This document shows, one piece after another, positions 1 to 9,098 of a stretch of DNA of 63,509 nucleotides. Position 1 is the first letter of the stretch. Every line of letters begins with the position of its first letter. The notes beneath the pieces were generated by a model. That model was given only the letters and a program-made list of their open reading frames with translations. It did not search any database and was not told where the DNA came from. Origin of the DNA: Chara braunii (Eukaryota; Streptophyta; Charophyceae; Charales; Characeae); the NCBI GenBank assembly GCA_003427395.1, contig BFEA01000549.1, positions 662,380 to 725,888 of the forward strand, in the 5' to 3' direction. The position numbers and the translations under genes were made by a program.

Positions 1-267
1 ACGGGGAGTAAATCGGCTACCGCCGAGATTCTTTTTTTTTTTTTTTTTAGTTATAACAAAAACGAAAACGAAAATGGAAAACGACAACCATCGGGTACAG
101 GGCCTCTTTACTCTCAGCATGCACAAAAGACAAAAATTGTGGCGGTGTATATTTCCATGTTCAAGCGGAAGATTCACTCTTGTTGTGCACATGTCGAGAG
201 TAGTTGAGCAAGGCCCACAACCGAGGCTTCTTTTGTACTAAAAAAAAAAAGAAAAAAAGGGAAAGAA

Positions 268-712
268 CGTTGGCTACGCTACTACCCTCAGATTCATCAG
301 TATCTGGCCGGAAGTGAGGGATGGTGCATTCTCGGGATAGTGGTTTCCCTTGTGTCACATGGGATGCAACCGAGAATCTTGCTTTTTTTTCCCTTTTTTC
401 TGCAAAACAAACAAACAAACGGGAAAGTGCCCCAAACGTAAGTTTTTTGTTTTTTTATTTAGTTGCATGGAAAAAAAAAGGACGAGAACAAATGGTGGCA
501 ACACTACTCCTTCAGATTCGTCAGTATCTGGCCGCAACTGTGGGAGGATACATTCTCAGGAGAGTGGTTTCCCTTGTGTCACATGGGATACAACCGAGAT
601 GCTCGCTTTTTCTTTTTTTTTGCAAGAAAGATGAAAATGGGAAGAAAGTGACCCAAACGCTATTTTCCTGGCAGGCAGTTGGATGCTCCCCATTTCTCAC
701 GGGGAGTCAGCT
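268..712. repeat. Degenerate tandem duplication, about 224-bp period
   Basis: Two imperfect copies follow each other. Landmarks shared by both are a CAGATTC(A/G)TCAGTATCTGG block at about 289 and 513, a block reading AGTGGTTTCCCTTGTGTCAC at about 340 and 564, and a purine-rich spacer ending in CCAAACG. The offset between matching landmarks is about 224 bp. Homopolymer length differences between the copies account for most of the divergence. No coding role is evident. Confidence 0.7.
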
Positions 713-1636
713 GAGAAACTGCCAGGAACCTCTCTTGCAAAAAAAAAGGAAAAAAAGTTAAAAAACAAAGCATTGCTCACGTCATGTGCTTCAGGCCAAA
801 ACTGCGTCCGCATGCATGCCAACGTTACTTTTTATTTTTCTTTTCTCGTCCTCACAGGTTTCCTTTCATTTTCTTTTCTATGGCACTGCACAGAGCGTCT
901 GTGCATGTTTCCACATGCACGGAAATCCAAGAGGCCATATTGCAGTCTATTCGCAACTTTCCCTGGGCCCAACAACTTCCTCCTCCATTGCACGACCGGA
1001 CCTTCCCCGACCCACGTAACGGGTAAGGTCCGCGACCCATGTATGTGCCAAGTACTGGTGGCTTAATGGCCCCAGTATCTCAAATGATCTCAAACGATCT
1101 CAAATGTTCTCAATCATATGTACAATTCGATTTCATATGCTAAGCCCGGTTCCCAGCACGTGCTGCTCCCCACGAATAGACTGGAGCACTTGTTTAAAAA
1201 AAAATAAAAATCACGGCATTTATTTTGTGGGCTAAACGTTTTTTTTTTTTTTAAACATTTTTCGCGGAAAGATTAGGACCAAACCTGCAGACCCTTAAAT
1301 TTTCAGCGCATTTGAGTCTTTCTTCTAAGCGTAAAAAATCGTGGAAGTTGGGGTACTTCCTCCGTTGGCCCACACGTCGTAGGTTCGAATTTGTTGGTTA
1401 GTACCTGAGTAGATGGTCTTTTATAGGGTCCATGTCTCTAATTCACTATAGCACACAGGATATATATTGGTGACGTCTACTTAGTTAGACACCTCAAGAC
1501 CGACAAGATCCCTGAGGAGCGTCGGTGGCGGTCGGCCGAAACTAATCGGGTCCATGCCGTCTGTTCATCATTGTATATTTTTCGAGTCGCGTTCGGGAGA
1601 CACTTTTATCCTTGTGTCATCTTCTTCATGTTCTTT

Positions 1637-1643
<7 letters not shown>

Positions 1644-1681
<38 letters not shown>
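1644..1681. repeat. CT dinucleotide microsatellite
   Basis: An uninterrupted CT run of about 38 bases is read directly. A short AC run follows at 1785-1800. Confidence 0.95.
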
Positions 1682-1683
<2 letters not shown>

Positions 1684-2099
1684 CTGTTTTTACTTTTTTT
1701 CGGTCTTCTCTTGAATGCAAATTTGGCATGCTTCTTTGACAGTTGCTTGTGTTGACGACTGGTGGCGGCTGCACTCGTTGTATGACACACACACACACAC
1801 AACACCACACGTCGTAGGGCGGTAAAAAGCGAAAACACAGCGAATCGGCGCGGCGTTTGTTTCACTTTTTTTTTTTTTTTCCTACTATTTTTTCTAGAAA
1901 GAGCGGAAACTAATCTACAGGATCTGAAAATTTCAGATCTTTTGATTAATTACTTTGAGCACGAAAAATCGCCAAAGTTGGCGCTTGAAAATTGCAGGAC
2001 TAGACCCGGCTGCCACACTGTGCAACGTTAGGGTTCGGACACACAGGCACATCCTGACGTGCCAGCATCCTGACGTCGGATACACTTCAAAAGAAAGCA

Positions 2100-2245
2100 G
2101 TCCCCAAAAGCAGACGGCGACCCAGTCCACCTGAGCGGTTATCTCATCGGGCAATTGGGTATTTCAAAATTTGTGCGTGGGTTCAAACCCCGACTCGACC
2201 ACAACCACTACAAGCACTCAAATACTAATACTAAGAATATATATA
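2100..2245 (+). repeat. Possible tRNA-derived SINE-like segment
   Basis: A GGTTCAAACCC block at about 2179 matches the pol III B-box consensus (GGTTCGANTCC). It is preceded within roughly 60-70 bases by a GAGCGGTTATCTC stretch that could be a decayed A-box. A simple AT-rich tail follows (repeated ACTAATA, then TATATA). These are the parts expected of a tRNA-derived SINE, but I see no second copy and no target duplication. It could be chance. Confidence 0.25.
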
Positions 2246-2251
2246 TTAGTG

Positions 2252-2301
2252 TGGGTGGGTGGGTGGGCGGGCGGGCGGGTGTGTGTGTGTGTGTGTGTGT
2301 G
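2252..2301. repeat. GGGT/GGGC/GT compound microsatellite with G-quadruplex potential
   Basis: Several GGGT units pass directly into GGGC units and then into a GT run ending at about 2301. Six or more consecutive G-triplets with one-base spacers are the classic pattern of a stable G-quadruplex on the plus strand. Confidence 0.9.
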
Positions 2302-3233
2302 CATAGGGCGGGCGGGTCCTCCAACCTTTTTTTCGTTTTTTCGTCCGGGTCACCGCCCGCATGAAAACGCCAAAAACAAAAAAAAAGCCGCCAGAAACAG
2401 AGATGAAAATAAGAAAGAAAAGGAGGGAAAAATAAAAGAGAAACGAAAAAATAAAATGGACAAAAAGAAGAAAGCCGACCGAAAACAAAATTTAAAAAAG
2501 AGGGCGGACCACAAAACGACACTTTCTTGCTATCCGACGACGGCCGATTCGAGATATTCCCTCGCATCGACGCCCGCCGTTGCAGGGCCCCGTGGGCGCG
2601 CTCTCTCGTTTCCTGGCGCGCTGTGAACAATTCGGTACGCGCACCGCTCTGCACGCCCCCCCTCCCTCGATCGCCTTCATCCGCCGGCGCGCATCAAAAC
2701 TTCAACCCGATTCCGTCGCGCAGCGGAACACCGGCCTCCCCCCTCGGCCAATGCTGCTTAAGGGTTAGGATAACAGAACTTCTCAACCAGTTTACCCCAT
2801 GTAGGGGTTGTCTCATGTTGGGGCTCCTACCTTTGGAGAAACATCTAAAGCTTGTGATGGTTACCTCTTCTTGAAAGAGGAGGGAGTTTGGCCTACTGGC
2901 AGTCAGATTATACTTTTGAAGTTTTTCTATGACCATCTTTACTCCCTCAACATATTCTCAGACAAACTTTCTGACTCCGTCAACAACCAAAGTCTCGTCT
3001 CTTATTATGGGTTCTTTCACAGGGTTATCATCAATATAAGGGTTGGTTATCTCAGGGGAAATATCTTGCATGACCTGGATCATATCCCTTTGCACCACTG
3101 TTACACCATTGGACCAACCTTAAGGTACCACGCACATCGGAATAAGTCCCCTTGACGTGTGCATGACAGTCGTTGGCCGATTAGTAGGATCAATGAGAAA
3201 CTGATTGTACCAAAAATATGAATCAATTAAAGA

Positions 3234-3722
3234 GTAAATACATCAGTCAGCAAAGGATTCAAAAATGAGATCAACATAATGGAGACTAACTGCATCACGT
3301 ACCGTCACTAAGTTGAGTTTCTGAAGATTCTGTATCCATCTCAAACCATCTCTTGGTTTCCAAAAACAAAACCAATAATTAACATACGATCCATCAGCAG
3401 GTTTAACAACATTACAAACAATCTTTTTATCTAGGTATTTCACCGCCTCTGCCTCTTCTTTCTGGCATACTTGGTTGGTCACACACATCTGAAGAAGTCC
3501 CATTGGCGTGTGCATGACAGTCATTGGTCGACTAGTAGGATCAATGAGAAACTGATTGTAGCCAGAATATAAATCAATTAAAGAGTAAATACTAGGTTGT
3601 TGGATCGGACGTCCGGGACCCCCCTGACCGTCGGGGATGTCCGACCGGACGTCTGGTCGGACGTCCGACCAGACAGGGTATGTCCGCTACCGGACAGGGT
3701 ATGTCCGACCTAGCGCAAAAAG

Positions 3723-3761
<39 letters not shown>

Positions 3762-4340
3762 AAACAAATATATATGTTATGTAACATTACAATACAAGCA
3801 ACTTTTGCCTTGGAGTCATGTTCAAATTCGCAGCCAATCATGAGTTAAAAATAAAAAACCGAAACAAAAATATTTTATTTTATTTTATTTTTTTACGAAA
3901 AAAAAAATGTTTTTTCGGACGACGGGGGTACCGGACGTCCAATGGGACGTCCGAGGGAGACGACCGGCCCCCGGACCATTGGTAACCTAGGTAAATACAT
4001 CGACTAACAAAGGATTCAAAAATGAGATCAACATTAGAGAGACTATTTGCATCACGTACCATTACTGAGTTGGGCTTCTGAAGATTTTGTATCCATCTCA
4101 AACCAGCTCTTGGTTTCCAAAAGCAAAACCTGTGATTAGCATACGGTCCATCAGCAGGTTCAACAACATTCGAAACAATCTTTTTGTCTAGGTATTTCAC
4201 CACCTCTGCCTCTTCTTTCTGGGTGTACTTTGTTGGTTTGTCATTTCATAGGATATGATCAACTGTCTAAAATTTTGCCATCATAATCATATTCGCATCC
4301 AACCGCCCCGTCTCTTCATCATTAAATGAAAACGCACCAA
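3234..4340 (-). repeat. 351-bp tandem duplication in the E3 RT
   Basis: The block starting GTAAATACATC at 3234 recurs starting at 3991, once the 399-bp inserted transposon and its 7-bp target duplication are removed. The period is about 351 bp (117 codons, in frame). Matching landmarks are the CAAAGGATTCAAAAATGAG block at about 3250 and 4010 and the GGTATTTCACC block at about 3435 and 4193. Confidence 0.75.
3592..3990. mobile_element. 399-bp non-autonomous TIR transposon (MITE-like)
   Basis: The element begins CTAGGTT and ends AACCTAG (7-bp perfect terminal inverted repeats, with weaker similarity further in). It is flanked by GTAAATA direct repeats at 3585-3591 and 3991-3997. If the first C is assigned to the target, the left duplication would be 8 bp. 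It carries no ORF of note, a long poly-A tract (about 3725-3757) and subterminal copies of the palindrome GGACGTCC. One copy sits in a perfect 24-bp palindrome at 3651-3674. TSD length is closest to hAT or P-type elements, but the ends are not diagnostic. It lies inside the RT duplication of E3, so it arrived after that duplication. Confidence 0.75.
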
Positions 4341-4832
4341 AGAAGTGTTGACACACTGTGAAGATATATTCCTTTTCTCTAGACATGATAAACTAATCAG
4401 AACTTATTTTCATCGTGTCAAATCTCTCTCTAGCGACTCTATTTCCCAATTTTGTCGACCCCTTTAATGCTCTAATAATCTTTCTTTATTTTTTCAATGC
4501 TTCATCATAATAATTTTTTATCAAAACGGCCACCAGGTTCTTCTTCACCTCCTTGGGCTTGTACTTTTTTTTTGACCCAGTGGCTATTTTCCTAAAAAAG
4601 GATGAGTTCACGCGAACCTTAATCCCATTTTCTCACTCTTAGCAGACTCAACACCCTTCTTGAATGTTTCAATTTGTCCATCCTCATCTTTGAGTTTGCC
4701 AAGAGTTTTCATCATCTTTGAAATCTGTTTAATATCCACTGAGACCTCCTCTTTGACCTTTTGCGTGCCTTTTTCTTTTTGTTTCCTAGTTTTTTCAACA
4801 GAATTTTCCCTCCTGATTGAGTTAGCTGATAA

Positions 4833-5357
4833 CTAATGCTTATGATGGTGGGAGGTACAGACCATATAGGTCTGTTTCTGGGCAGTCTCTGGATCCTGCA
4901 GGCCGATCCGGGAAGACCCTTCGTGACTGAAGAACTGGACAACTTCAATCCTATGCAAGAATGGACTGCCCAAAATACAGTTATGATCGAAGTCTGGCAC
5001 CACGAACCCTAACAGTTCGACATACATTGTTCCAACCTTAATAGGTAAATTATCAATAAAACCAGCCAAGAAGAGATCCCCAACAATATTAGTTAATATG
5101 CTCTTGGATGATTTATCAATGGTTAAGTTACAAGCGTCCATGGTTCTCTGTGAGAGGAGGACCATTTCTGCCCCAAAGTCCACCAAAACTCGGATCTTCA
5201 CCTGGTTGATATAGATGGTTAAATGTCCACAACCCATGGGTACAAATCTCATCTTACACCCTGGCAAGGACCTATTGATTTGGCTGGGGAAAACCGATCC
5301 CAAATGGTTAACTTCCACCTTTTTGTTTTCAATTAGTTTCTTGAGTTTCTCTCTCAA
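4833..5357 (-). pseudogene. E3 retropepsin-like aspartic protease
   Basis: This 174-codon minus-strand frame has the layout of a Ty3-type protease. The active-site triplet lies in VLVDFGAEMVLLS at about residue 58, where the family has D-S/T-G-A; here the middle residue is F, so activity is doubtful. About 60 residues on, an ILGSPFL stretch matches the flap and hydrophobic-GRPFL region typical of gag-encoded proteases. It lies between the zinc-knuckle ORF and the RT, as expected. It is flanked by frame changes on both sides. Confidence 0.7.
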
Positions 5358-5406
5358 CTTTGGTACTATTGAAAGATAGAGTCACTGTTGTTTCCTCTAA
5401 CATTTT

Positions 5407-5892
5407 TTAGATCACATTAATGATCACTGTTCCGTCTTCTAGTTCACTCTTGATGATAAACTTTATCTTCTTCCCTTGTTCATTCTTTCGAGATGAAGGG
5501 TTCGGTTCTTTGTCATCAAGGATGTCGTTTAGGGTCTCTTTGGGTTTCCTTCTCTTTTTTTCTTGAATCATCTGAGGGGTCAAGTGTGCTTGAAGATTTC
5601 TCATCTCTCCAACCACTATGTTGGGCTCCATAATGACTTTTGGTGGTAGGTCACCCTCAAAGGATATCATGTTGACTGAACAAGTGAGCTCATTAGAAGA
5701 AGATACTACTAACTCAGAAGAACTTTGAAAAGTAGTATTTTCCTCTAACAAAAACTCGCTTGTGGAAGCCTCCTTAGACAGGTCTTTCACTATTGTGAAG
5801 GATTGTAGGGGCAATTCAATCAAGGAGGAAGGATTGTCAGAGTTCTGCGCAAACTCCTCAGCCAGTTCACCAATAAGAAAGTGAACATTCAC
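5407..5892 (-). pseudogene. E3 linker ORF between zinc knuckle and protease
   Basis: This is a 161-codon minus-strand frame, hydrophilic and Ser/Glu rich in the first half and basic near a KKRRKPKET stretch at about residue 113. It overlaps the upstream zinc-knuckle frame by 4 bp and sits just before the protease frame. No domain is recognised. It is most likely the spacer part of the gag-protease polyprotein, cut off by frameshifts. Confidence 0.5.
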
Positions 5893-6278
5893 ATTTGTTG
5901 AAGGGCAAGAAGTCTCATACCTCCAGGATGTCTGGGATCCAACTTGTTGAATGAGTTGTCACAGACGTGACCCATTGCATCTTTTTTGGCTACCCCACTC
6001 TTCACATCCTCTTCCAGAGGTTTACAGTAGGTAGTGGTATGACCTCCTTCACCACAATAGTAACAGACGAAGCGCTTCCTGACCGGGTTATCATACTTCC
6101 TCCTCTCTCCGTTTCCTTTTCCACCATTTCCTCCATTCTTTCTAGATCTAGAAGAGTCTCCTCTTTTCTCATAGTCGTTATCATCGTCATCATCTTCCTT
6201 ATCCTGACTTTCAACCTTCTTCTTACTCTTCTCATCAACAATATGATTAGCAGGCATATAATTGGTCATAACTCTCAT
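5889..6278 (-). pseudogene. E3 nucleocapsid region with CCHC zinc knuckle
   Basis: This 129-codon minus-strand frame has an acidic run (residues about 27-35), then a basic Gly/Arg/Lys stretch, then CYYCGEGGHTTTYC, a C-X2-C-X4-H-X4-C zinc knuckle of the retroviral Gag type that binds RNA during packaging. It overlaps the capsid ORF by 4 bp but is in another frame, so the original gag has suffered a frameshift here. Confidence 0.8.
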
Positions 6279-6829
6279 TGAACAGTATTCTCAGTGCTTA
6301 AGTTGTTCCCTTTGCTCAGGCCATTCTCTGTCTCCCAGTCTGTAGCCAATGTATTGATTTGATCTAGTGACAATTTCTTAGGCGAGACCGTAGGTAGAGT
6401 TCTGACTATTGCAATCATTTCATCCCATCTGAGAGGATAATGTTGAGCCTGATTCAAAATTGTTTGTCTTTCATTATCAGTGAAGTTAGTCAAAAAAATA
6501 TGACATCTCTGGGTCTCGTCCAAATATGAGATTCTTCTGGCTCTCCGTATGAATGTCTGAAGGAGAACATCAAAAGTATCATACTTAACTCTTTTGATAT
6601 TAAGGAGATCCTTAGTAGTAATCGGAACAGAGTCTTTCTCAAATTCTCTTTTCATTCTCTCCTTGACCTCTTCCCATGTTGTGGCCCCTTCCATCAGCTC
6701 TTGAACTGTCAGCCTCGAGTTTGAGTCACGGTATGATAGAAGGTGCTTAAGTCGTTGTTTATCTGTCCAACCATAGTCGAGTCCAAATAATTCATATTCG
6801 TCCAGGAAATCATTTACTTAAGGTTCTCT
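6275..6829 (-). pseudogene. E3 Gag capsid-like region
   Basis: The minus-strand frame is open from about 6829 and covers a typical plant/fungal Ty3 Gag capsid core. It runs from LFGLDYGWTDKQRLKHLL, through a TWEEVKERM helix motif at about 6680, to a helix-rich end. The first Met (6694) is internal to the homologous region, so it is not the true start. Gag capsid forms the particle shell. The frame is separated from the upstream leader ORFs and the downstream zinc knuckle by frameshifts. Confidence 0.7.
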
Positions 6830-6839
6830 GAAGCATGAA

Positions 6840-8280
6840 ATTCTTCCCTCTTGTCTCTTTGCTCTTGCAATATCCGAACCCTTTTTTATAGTGTCAACTC
6901 TCTCGACCAACTCCCGTACAGTCCCACCAGGGTCTCTTCATGAGTGCCTGCAGAAGAGTTAGGCCTTGAGCTAGACCTCTATCATCCAGACATCTTGACC
7001 ATGAACTTTCCTGGTACTCTCTTTTATTTTCCTTGTCACTTTTGACCGATTCTTCCCTACTCTCAATCCTTTATTCTTCTTGCAAAAGATACAGACTGGT
7101 CTCTCTCCTCTCTTGTTTGTTCTATCCCTTGAGAATTTTGCATGCAGTGAGTATATGCAATAATAGTTCGAGTAGTGATCAAGGGCAAGGCGATTCTTCT
7201 TAATCTTCCAATATAATCTTCAATTAGTTCCCTCTCATTCCTCTTCGATCTCTGGTTATATCCTTTCACGGTACCCCGGATCGTAAAGTACCTTGTCAAG
7301 TCTATGACCTCATAGTCAAATTGCATTGCTTATAGACTACTGTTTTATCCTTCTGGAAAGAGAAACTCGTTCTCTGGAGGTGTGATAAGACACTCTATCA
7401 ACCACCCTCACTCTCACTACTTTCAACAAGTAACTGATCTCAATATGATCAGTAACAACTCTCAAGGCAGAGTCTCTCATCCGATCAAGACAGGGTTGCA
7501 AGAGCTTAAACTCATCCAGAGTGGAGAAATTTTTGTCTAAGATCCGGAGAGTACCCTCTGTTTTGACTACCCTTCCTTCCAATAGAACCCCAAACGTCAG
7601 TTGTTCAACTGAACCATATATTATTGATCACTATAGACAAGAGAGATAAATCTCAAGATGAGTATTGTCAGAGATTTCAGACCTGTGTTCAAAGGTATTC
7701 AGAAGTAAGGACTTTATCATCACCGTGGAGTCACTCTCCAGTGCTTTACCCACCGTGGCAATGGCTTCCAACAAATGCATTCAGTCTCTCATGTCATCAA
7801 AGCCATCAGTAGTTGAGAAGCTAGGGAGTCTCTCAAACTTCCTCACTCCCTTTCCCCAAGTTACTTTTCTTTGTAGTTTTTCAAGCCACTTTTTTGTCCT
7901 TATAAGACTACTGTAAGCCCCTGTCCGACATTTTAAATAATCAACTTCCTTCTCTAGACACGCTGTGGCGTAAATTCTCACGTCTAAACTGCTAGTATTC
8001 AAGAATTTGACCACTGGAATGTGAAATATTATGCGATCTCTTCCACAAGTCTCCTATCTCAGAATTATGAAGGGATTATCAGACTTTGTCACTTCATATA
8101 ATTTGCCTTTCACGACTGAAATTCTTGCTACTCACAATGTTTTTCCTGAGACCTCCCCGCCTTCCATACAAGATCTCCACCATAACTGGCCAATTGTCGG
8201 TTTCCTTTACTGAAAGTTCCTTGGTTCTCATGGCAGTCTCTTCGTTTCTCTTTCCGCAGTACCATGTTGATAATTAGCAG
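6840..8280 (-). pseudogene. E3 leader / N-terminal gag region, heavily broken
   Basis: Several short minus-strand frames (7063-7326, 7337-7582, 7781-8014) are rich in charged residues and look like pieces of one longer coding sequence, but each ends in stops and none shows a domain I recognise. Their place between the PBS and the capsid region suggests N-terminal Gag or an extra ORF. Plus-strand frames here are shadows. Confidence 0.4.
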
Positions 8281-8616
8281 TCAATTACTTCCATCACAAT
8301 AGTTGTTCGGAACAGGAGGAATAAAAATTGTCTCATAGGTTACAGGCATTAAACTCCATTCCACTTTCTTCCTTTGCTTGGTTAATTCCGCCTTTTCGTC
8401 ATAGATGAATTGGGCAACAATCTCCCAAAACCAGTTTAAGTTCTCACCATCATTGCAGCCTCCCTCCTTGACGTAAGGACAGATATCGTAGATTGCTCCT
8501 TCCAAGAAGCGAGTCAACACTATACAGATGGTTGAATCACGAGAATGATAAACCCAACAACGCTCATACTGATAGGGGAGTATCTCCCTATAAGCGAGTT
8601 TAGAGAGTTTTTTCAA
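8281..8616 (-). pseudogene. E3 leader ORF, paralogue of the 16798-17525 ORF
   Basis: This 111-codon minus-strand frame begins about 290 bp inside the PBS. I do not recognise its family. It aligns by eye with the frame at 17184-17525: shared features are a YQY/FQY start, an I.IVLT.F core, a YVK(E/K)G block, a charged helix and a P-PVP element before the end. That conservation suggests a real protein, perhaps an N-terminal Gag or element-specific ORF. Confidence 0.45.
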
Positions 8617-8901
8617 TGCATCTGATTTGTTCTCAAGGGCTCATAGGACATACCTGTGGTCAAGCCTGATCCACTCCAACAAATAATGTTTGTCTCCTTC
8701 TCCAGTCCAGTGTGGTACCTCACACATAAAGAGATAAGGCCCAGTTAGTAACTGGGATTTCCAAGAGAATAACGACTCAATGAGGATGACAAAGTCGATT
8801 TAAGAATTCGAACATTGTCAACGGTTCTCAAGCCCTAATCAAAGTTCACAGTCGTTGCTTGTTGCTGACCTAGGCTCGTTCAGGACGCGGAAATCTTTAA
8901 T

Positions 8902-8920
8902 GGTCCCGACAACGGCGTCA
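8902..8920 (-). promoter_or_regulatory. E3 primer-binding site, Asp-tRNA type
   Basis: On the minus strand this reads TGACGCCGTTGTCGGGACC. It matches the complement of the 3' end of plant tRNA-Asp (TGGCGCCGTTGCCGGGG) with a few differences. It fixes the element's orientation and the 5' LTR end just to its right. Confidence 0.7.
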
Positions 8921-9098
8921 TTTTTATCGCACTTTTCTTGATCAGGCCACTTCTGACAACTGAAAAACCAACAGGCTATTACGCAGGATTTTGTTGCTTG
9001 CCGTTAGCAATAAATAAATAAATAAAAAAATCAAATCCCTTCCTGTTGTGTACGTTCGGCTTCGAGACTCTTCCATTGAAGTCTTCGTCGGTCCCCGG
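8921..9098 (-). repeat. E3 5' LTR remnant (PBS-proximal end)
   Basis: Sequence between the PBS and the solo-LTR insertion must belong to the E3 5' LTR or the short spacer after it. A possible LTR terminus (TGATCA on the plus strand) lies at about 8939. The remainder of the LTR should resume at 16508, but its outer end could not be located because no second LTR is present. Confidence 0.4.

Larger units (their letters stand above)
1..2780. other. Low-complexity left flank, no gene recognised
   Basis: This stretch holds A/T homopolymer runs, a degenerate tandem duplication, CT, AC, GGGT/GGGC and GT microsatellites and one SINE-like stretch. Open frames here are short, run through homopolymers and encode low-complexity peptides rich in F, K or S, so I do not call them genes. 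The part from about 2520 to 2760 is noticeably GC-rich. The decayed RT of the minus-strand element ends at about 2790, so this flank may be target DNA or a rearranged end of that element; I found no matching LTR here. Confidence 0.5.
2790..4470 (-). pseudogene. E3 reverse transcriptase fragment, tandemly duplicated and interrupted
   Basis: The minus-strand frame carries a linker resembling the segment before RT in many Ty3 elements (about 4470-4270), then the RT fingers. Visible motifs are a WFCFWKP.DGLRWIQ.LQ block (about 3370-3330), LIDLYSGYNQ (about 3560), and a YIDD catalytic box on the minus strand near 3030. The fingers block occurs twice (about 4150-3990 and 3460-3240) because of a 351-bp tandem duplication, and a 399-bp transposon sits between the copies. 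Stops occur after the MCVVP stretch (about 3122) and near 2962. There is no RNase H or integrase downstream. The product cannot be functional. Confidence 0.8.
2790..9098 (-). mobile_element. Element E3: decayed Ty3/gypsy-type retrotransposon, 3' truncated
   Basis: Read on the minus strand, the order is 5' LTR remnant, Asp-tRNA-type PBS (8902-8920), leader with broken ORFs, gag capsid region, CCHC zinc knuckle, aspartic protease and the RT N-terminal half, ending at about 2790. No RNase H, integrase or 3' LTR follows, so the 3' half is lost. Every ORF is separated by stops or frame changes. A small inverted-repeat transposon (3592-3990) and a 351-bp tandem duplication lie in the RT, and a giant solo LTR (9099-16503) splits the 5' LTR. 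The gag-protease-RT order and the RT motifs place it in the Ty3/gypsy superfamily; I cannot name the clade. Confidence 0.8.

Noticed and set aside
2171-2626. Overlapping 151- and 148-codon ORFs on both strands
   Set aside because: Both run through GT/GGGT and A-rich low-complexity sequence and encode simple-sequence peptides; no domain, and neither strand is better.
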